Of a stretch of 5,677 bases of DNA, positions 1 to 5,677 are shown piece after piece (the stretch's first letter is position 1; the number at the start of each line of letters is the position of its first letter). The notes under the pieces are model-generated. The model made no database searches. It was not told where the DNA came from and worked only from the letters and a program-made list of their open reading frames with translations. The DNA is from Rhodospirillales bacterium (GTDB taxonomy: Bacteria > Pseudomonadota > Alphaproteobacteria > Acetobacterales > Acetobacteraceae): assembly GCA_025350425.1 (NCBI GenBank), contig JANXXW010000257.1, forward strand, positions 1 through 5,677, in the 5' to 3' direction. A program made the position numbers and the translations under genes.

Positions 1-170
1 CGGCCGTTCATGCCCTGGCCGAGCGGCCGGACGTAAGTAGGCTCGGGTGCCGCCACAGGCGCCGGGGTCGGCGCAGCCTCGACGGAATCGGTGGGTGGCG
101 TCTCTGTCTCGTTTTTGAGCATCTCGTCTTCCGGGCTAATCGGCGTTGCGGTGGCTACTGTTTCGTTCAT
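1..170 (-). CDS. N-terminal fragment of an unrecognised protein, possibly CarD-type regulator
   Basis: The reading frame opens with ATG at 170 and stays open for 56 codons to the left edge, so only the N-terminus is present. It begins MNETVATATPISPEDE, continues with a stretch rich in Thr, Pro, Ala and Glu (about residues 20-45), and ends in YVRPLGQGMNGR at the edge. This looks like a disordered, acidic leader before a folded domain; there is no signal peptide or membrane segment. A second start is possible: an in-frame GTG at 185 has GGAG five bases upstream and would add five residues, while the ATG has only a weak AGG six bases upstream. I do not recognise the protein. In many alphaproteobacteria a CarD-family RNA polymerase-binding regulator follows fdxA, so gene order makes CarD with an N-terminal extension a reasonable guess, but no CarD motif is visible in these residues. 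Confidence 0.6.
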   Translation of the reverse strand, partial: MNETVATATPISPEDEMLKNETETPPTDSVEAAPTPAPVAAPEPTYVRPLGQGMNG

Positions 171-301
171 GCTTGACCTGAACACGAGGGCTCCGCGCGT
201 AGCGATTTCCAGGGCTGATTCACCTCACAAAACCGCTTGCGCGAACCGACATATGTAAAAGTTTCAGGCCGGAGCGATTTTGCCCCAGCCCTTTAAACGG
301 T

Positions 302-331
302 CATATAGCACAAAAACGACGCCAACGTCAG
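302..331 (-). promoter_or_regulatory. Possible sigma70-type promoter for the left-edge gene
   Basis: Read on the minus strand, CTGACG (331-326, four of six matches to TTGACA) is followed after 18 bases by TATATG (307-302, four of six matches to TATAAT). Transcription would start near 295 and leave a leader of about 125 bases before the ATG at 170. The position, in an AT-richer gap after the end of an operon, is sensible. The match is modest and alphaproteobacterial promoters vary, so this is a candidate only. It overlaps the terminator-like hairpin, so both calls may not hold. Confidence 0.25.
311..329 (-). terminator. Weak intrinsic terminator-like hairpin after the ferredoxin gene
   Basis: On the minus strand GACG, loop TTGG, CGTC (329-318) is followed by GTTTTTG (317-311). 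A hairpin followed by a T-run 68 bases past the ferredoxin stop is where an operon terminator would sit. The stem is only four base pairs, much shorter than a normal intrinsic terminator, so it may be incidental and termination may be Rho-dependent. Confidence 0.2.
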
Positions 332-396
332 GCTAGATCAATCCGGTATAAGCAGTTCCTAAAGCAGCCCCGGCAAAACGGACCCGCGCAGGGAAC

Positions 397-729
397 TCAG
401 GCCATACCAGGTTCGGGTGAGAACAGCTGTGCCTTGTCCGGCTTGCCCTTCCACTCATCCGCATCGGCGGGGGCCTCACCCTTGCGGGTGATGTTCGGCC
501 ACAACGCGGAATAGGTCCGGTTCTGCTCGGCCCAAGCGGCAGCCTGGTCGTCGCTGTCCGGCACGATCGCTTCGGCAGGACATTCCGGCTCGCACACGCC
601 GCAGTCGATGCATTCGTCGGGATGGATGACGAGCATATTATCGCCAACATAAAAGCAGTCCACCGGACAAACCTCGACGCAATCCATGTACTTGCAGCGG
701 ATGCAACTGTCGGTGACCACGTAGGTCAT
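397..729 (-). CDS. fdxA: Seven-iron ferredoxin FdxA ([3Fe-4S][4Fe-4S])
   Basis: This is a 110-residue cytoplasmic electron carrier of the Azotobacter FdI / FdxA type, a normal length for the family. Two cluster motifs are visible: C9-x2-C12-x4-C17-x3-C21-P, and C40-x2-C43-x2-C46-x3-C50-P. By analogy with Azotobacter FdI, C9, C17 and C50 bind the [3Fe-4S] cluster and C21, C40, C43 and C46 bind the [4Fe-4S] cluster, leaving C12 and C25 as non-ligands. The tail from about residue 55 is the usual FdxA extension, with the AxWAEQNRTYSxxWPNIT stretch. The ATG at 729 is well supported: AGGAG lies nine bases upstream (743-739). It starts 12 bases after the S4-domain gene stop, so it is probably the last gene of the helicase-S4-fdxA operon. 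The electron partners cannot be read from the sequence. Family assignment is secure. Confidence 0.96.
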   Translation of the reverse strand: MTYVVTDSCIRCKYMDCVEVCPVDCFYVGDNMLVIHPDECIDCGVCEPECPAEAIVPDSDDQAAAWAEQNRTYSALWPNITRKGEAPADADEWKGKPDKAQLFSPEPGMA

Positions 730-738
730 CAGGCACTT

Positions 739-743
739 CTCCT
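739..743 (-). promoter_or_regulatory. Ribosome binding site of fdxA overlapping the upstream stop codon
   Basis: AGGAG on the minus strand lies nine bases before the fdxA ATG and shares two bases with the TAG stop (744-742) of the S4-domain gene. This fixes the fdxA start and suggests that ribosomes terminating on the upstream gene help initiation on fdxA. Confidence 0.8.
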
Positions 744-1076
744 AGTCCATCATTCTTTGGTCTTCCGGATATGCAGTCGATTCTGCCTTGCCGCAAGGGA
801 CTGGAGCGATCTCGCGATATAGCATCCGTGCCTCCGGCGCGGGACCACGGCGAGATGCAAGCGACAGTACCTCCAGCACCCTCACGTCGCCACGCAGTGG
901 CAGGGTCACGACGTCGCCAACCCGAAGGCGAGCGTGCGGCTTTTCGGTGGTCTGGCGATTGATCCGCAACGACCCCGCCGCGACCAGTCGCGCGCAATCG
1001 GCGCGGGCCCGCATCATGCGGGCGCACCACAGCCACTTGTCGAGACGCTGCCAGTCCCGGTCCTCCAGGGACGCGT

Positions 1077-1080
<4 letters not shown>
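742..1080 (-). CDS. S4-domain RNA-binding protein, Hsp15 (HslR)-like
   Basis: A 112-residue small basic protein with an N-terminal S4 RNA-binding domain at about residues 12-60. It opens with the hallmark RLDKWLW (12-18), followed by the helix ARLVAAG (30-36), the strand LRINRQ (38-43) and VGDVVTL (54-60). The RLDKWLW start matches E. coli Hsp15, which binds free 50S subunits carrying nascent chains after heat stress; a similar ribosome or rRNA-binding role here is inferred. E. coli Hsp15 is somewhat longer. The start is TTG at 1080, and its last two bases form the stop of the helicase gene (TTGA overlap), indicating translational coupling. No clear ribosome site precedes it and no better in-frame start exists before the S4 domain. 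It is the middle gene of a three-gene operon. Its tail beyond residue 85 contains no motif I know. Confidence 0.9.
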
Positions 1081-3572
<2,492 letters not shown>

Positions 3573-3789
3573 AGCTAGAGGGTTGGGTGATTCGGGTGGG
3601 AATGCAAGCGACAAGGCGTTGGAAGCGTTGGCGCCCCTCCAGCAACCACAGATTTTCGCGACGCCACGACATATACTTTTTGACTGATTGAGTGCTGCGG
3701 ATTGGCGATATAGCCGGGACGATACGTATGTGTGCGTCGGCTGAGCCGCCCCTAGCCCCGAGGAGCGCAGAGCGAGGAGGCTGAGGGAA
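3573..3789. promoter_or_regulatory. Divergent intergenic region between helicase operon and AsmA gene
   Basis: Both flanking genes read outward from this 217-bp gap, so promoters for both must lie in it or within the gene starts. The AT-rich part is about 3650-3735. On the plus strand TTGACT (near 3680) is followed by GATATA, but their spacing of 21 bases is too long for a standard promoter. On the minus strand TATATG (near 3670) has no good -35 partner. An eight-base palindrome ATACGTAT sits at 3722-3729 and an interrupted palindrome CGGCT-G-AGCCG at 3738-3748. Either could be a protein-binding site, but neither matches an operator I recognise. Confidence 0.6.
3775..3780 (+). promoter_or_regulatory. 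Strong ribosome binding site of the AsmA-family gene
   Basis: AGGAGG, a full match to the anti-Shine-Dalgarno core, lies nine bases before the ATG at 3790. It settles the start of this gene and contrasts with the lack of such a site before the divergent helicase gene. Confidence 0.85.
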
Positions 3790-5631
3790 ATGGCTCGTCG
3801 GATCGCCTTCGTCGCACTGGCGGTAGTCGCGGCACTCGCCGCCGCCGGAGTCGCGGCTTTCCTGTTGATCGGGCGGTATGATCTCGGGCCGCTCGTAGCA
3901 GGCCGCGCCAGCGCGGCGTTCGGCCGGAACGTGACGATCGAAGGGCTGCACGTGACCCCCGGGAGATGGATCAAGGTCGATCTTACCGGGTTGAAGGTAG
4001 CCAACATCGACAACGGCAGTCGTCCGACGATGCTGGAACTGCGTCACCTCACGGTCGAAGTCGAGGCGGTCAGCCTGCTGCAGGGCCCGGCGGTTGTGCG
4101 GCAATCGACGATCGATGGCTTGTCGCTGCTGCTGGAGCGAACGGCTGACCGGACCGCAAATTGGAAATTCAAACCGGGACAACCGAAGCAGGCGAAGCCG
4201 GAGGACCGTTCCTGGTTTCCGACGTTGCTCGATGCTCGGATGCAAGGCAGCGAGATCATCTACAGGACGGGAAGCGGCAACGAGTTACGCACCGTATTGG
4301 ACGATGTAACGCTCCAGACCGCAGGTGCCGACCAGCCGGTCCGGATGGCCATCTCCGGCTCCTACCACGGCAAGCCAGTTACCCTCACGGGGGATCTGCA
4401 GCCCATCACCGTGTTGCGGGACGCGTCGGTTCCCTTCGGCACGAACCTCCATCTCACCTCCGGGGAGACCATGCTCGACTTCGTGGGTACGATGGAGAAG
4501 CCGCTGGACTTCGATGGCATTCGCGGCCGGCTCACCCTCAAAGCGCCGACGCTGGGACCGATCCTGGCCATGGCGGGTGTGACGGCCAACTTCGATGCGT
4601 CGCTCGATCTCGCTGGCGATTTCCAACATTTCGACGATATCTGGAAGCTGAACGAGGCCGCCGGATCGCTGAAGGGAAACCCGATCCCGACGGCCTCCCT
4701 GAGCTTCACGGAAGGCGGCAACGGCAAGCCCGACGCCGCCGTGGTGGATCTCGCGTTCGGCCAGCTGGATCTGAATGGAGTTCTGGGAAGCGGCGGCGGC
4801 GGCGAACCCGATGCCGACATCGGCTTCGATTTCGTCCGCGCGCCGGACACGCTGATCGCGACAAGCCTCACGGCCGATCAGTTGACCTACTCCGGCCTCC
4901 GCTTCACCGAAGCCAAAATCGTCGCCGCGCTGACCCCGGGCCGGGTCGCGGTCACGAGACTGGCACTGACGTATCTGGGCGCGAAGATCGATGCGTCAGG
5001 ACAAATCGACGCACAGGGCGATAGCGGGCGCGTGTCAGCCGACCTGACCGTGTCCAACGCCGACATCCAACAACTGCGCAAGACGCTTGGTTTCGGGCCG
5101 TTGCCGCTTTCGGGAACGCTCGATGCGAAGATCGTGGCCAACTCGACCGGAGCGACGCTGAACGCCGCCGCCCGCACGGCGCGCGTTGCTGCCGCGATTT
5201 CCATGACACGCGGCGCCATTTCGCGTGAGGTGATCGAGATGGCTTCGTTGGATGTGCGCCGACTGTTCCGCAAGCCGAACGGCACCAGCCCGGTTTCCTG
5301 CCTCCTGGGCGTGCTGGAGATGCGGGCTGGAGTGGGAACCGTCTCACCGCTGCGCGTCAGGTCGGCGGACGGCACCATCGTGGGCAACGCGCAATTCAAT
5401 CTTTACCGGCGGACCTTCGACCTCACGATCGGCAGCCAATCCTCCACCACCAGCGACTTTGCGCTCGACGTTCCCGTACGGGCCTTCGGCTCGTTCGCCA
5501 GCCCGACGGTGCGGCCGGCGAGATGGTCGGCGGCCGGACGGACGGCGCTGGCCGAAGCGAACCAGGCGACCCGACTGCCGCCGGACCTGCGGCAGTTCGG
5601 CCGGAGCAGCCCGTGCTTGTCCCCGGGGTAG
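3790..5631 (+). CDS. AsmA family envelope protein
   Basis: A 613-residue protein with one N-terminal membrane segment (about 5-28, after MARR), so it is probably anchored in the inner membrane with the bulk in the periplasm. The AsmA-like N-terminal region follows (about 30-125, GRYDLGPLVAGRASAAFGR onward), then a long beta-rich middle with repeated strand pairs and a glycine linker GSGGGGE at 333-339. The C-terminal AsmA-like domain spans about 480-585, with SLDVRRLF (486-493), SPVSCLLGVLEMRAG and a closing SFASPTVRP. AsmA/TamB-type proteins form long beta-grooves and are linked to outer-membrane lipid transport and envelope homeostasis; that role is inferred here. The only cysteines are C504 and C609. 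The start is fixed by AGGAGG. It appears to be transcribed alone, divergent from the helicase operon. The length is in the usual range for short AsmA-family members. Family assignment is firm, exact role unknown. Confidence 0.9.
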   Translation: MARRIAFVALAVVAALAAAGVAAFLLIGRYDLGPLVAGRASAAFGRNVTIEGLHVTPGRWIKVDLTGLKVANIDNGSRPTMLELRHLTVEVEAVSLLQGPAVVRQSTIDGLSLLLERTADRTANWKFKPGQPKQAKPEDRSWFPTLLDARMQGSEIIYRTGSGNELRTVLDDVTLQTAGADQPVRMAISGSYHGKPVTLTGDLQPITVLRDASVPFGTNLHLTSGETMLDFVGTMEKPLDFDGIRGRLTLKAPTLGPILAMAGVTANFDASLDLAGDFQHFDDIWKLNEAAGSLKGNPIPTASLSFTEGGNGKPDAAVVDLAFGQLDLNGVLGSGGGGEPDADIGFDFVRAPDTLIATSLTADQLTYSGLRFTEAKIVAALTPGRVAVTRLALTYLGAKIDASGQIDAQGDSGRVSADLTVSNADIQQLRKTLGFGPLPLSGTLDAKIVANSTGATLNAAARTARVAAAISMTRGAISREVIEMASLDVRRLFRKPNGTSPVSCLLGVLEMRAGVGTVSPLRVRSADGTIVGNAQFNLYRRTFDLTIGSQSSTTSDFALDVPVRAFGSFASPTVRPARWSAAGRTALAEANQATRLPPDLRQFGRSSPCLSPG

Positions 5632-5632
5632 T

Positions 5633-5677
5633 TCAGTGGATCTCCGGCTCGGCGACGCGAGCGGTGCCTTCCAGCAC
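5633..5677 (-). CDS. Possible C-terminal end of a converging gene
   Basis: On the minus strand the final 45 bases read without a stop as VLEGTARVAEPEIH and then TGA (5635-5633). This would be the last 14 codons of a gene entering from the right and ending one base after the AsmA-family stop. The VLEG-x-A-x-V pattern faintly recalls the C-termini of MaoC-like hydratases, but the fragment is far too short to assign. An open frame of this length is expected by chance in GC-rich DNA, so this rests on position and plausible composition only. Confidence 0.25.
   Translation of the reverse strand: MLEGTARVAEPEIH

Larger units (their letters stand above)
171..396. other. Non-coding gap between ferredoxin and left-edge gene
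   Basis: This 226-bp stretch lies downstream of the ferredoxin stop and upstream of the left-edge gene, both on the minus strand. It is more AT-rich than its flanks, notably around 245-345, as expected for a non-coding regulatory spacer. I see no convincing small gene. Candidate signals within it are listed separately: a short hairpin with a T-run near 311-329 and a promoter-like pair near 302-331. A long frame crossing it on the minus strand (650-333) is a shadow of the ferredoxin gene. Confidence 0.6.

Noticed and set aside
638..1036. Minus-strand 132-codon frame spanning the S4 and fdxA genes
   Set aside because: It overlaps two well-supported genes in the wrong frame and has shadow-like composition.
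3573..4013. N-terminal 147-codon extension of the helicase reading frame
   Set aside because: It lacks helicase motifs, crosses a probable promoter region and lies antisense to the start of a well-supported AsmA-family gene with a strong ribosome site. An open frame opposite GC-rich coding DNA is common.
4792..4803. GGC triplet run in the AsmA-family gene as a possible phase-variable repeat
   Set aside because: Only four triplet units encoding a glycine linker; changes would be in frame, so no on/off switching is expected.
4161..5024. Plus-strand open frame of 287 codons inside the AsmA-family gene
   Set aside because: It is in another frame of a clearly coding gene, Arg/Gly/His-rich and without a domain; third-position GC bias of the real gene explains it.
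5621..5628. CCCCGGGG palindrome just before the AsmA-family stop as a terminator
   Set aside because: It has no loop and no following T-run, so it cannot form an intrinsic terminator hairpin; expected by chance in GC-rich DNA.

Overview
The window reads as a typical chromosomal segment of a GC-rich alphaproteobacterium. The evidence is the gene set and order: a SUV3-like DEAD/DEAH-type helicase, an Hsp15-like S4-domain protein and a seven-iron ferredoxin in tandem, an arrangement I associate with alphaproteobacterial genomes. The S4 protein looks closest to Rhodospirillales/Acetobacteraceae versions, but that is an impression from memory and not a search. I see no insertion sequence, phage gene, CRISPR array, tRNA or rRNA.

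Layout. Positions 1-170 (minus strand) hold the first 56 codons of a gene that leaves the window on the left. Its start is acidic and Ala/Pro/Thr-rich. I do not recognise it; by gene order it could be a CarD-type transcription regulator with an N-terminal extension. Positions 171-396 are non-coding, with a weak terminator-like hairpin and a possible promoter facing the left-edge gene. Three minus-strand genes then form a tight operon, read from right to left: helicase (3572-1077), S4 protein (1080-742, TTG start overlapping the helicase stop) and ferredoxin (729-397, its ribosome site overlapping the S4 stop).

Positions 3573-3789 are a 217-bp divergent intergenic region. To its right, on the plus strand, is an AsmA-family envelope protein (3790-5631) with one N-terminal membrane segment and a strong ribosome site. 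The last 45 bases can be read as the final 14 codons and stop of a converging minus-strand gene, which is only weakly supported.

Functionally, the operon pairs two predicted RNA-binding proteins (RNA helicase and S4/Hsp15-like protein) with a small electron carrier; why the ferredoxin travels with RNA genes is not obvious from sequence. The AsmA-family protein is a separate transcription unit likely linked to envelope or lipid homeostasis. I did not find a convincing undescribed system here. The points worth a second look are start-site and coupling details, a two-cysteine pattern in the AsmA protein, and the identity of the left-edge gene.
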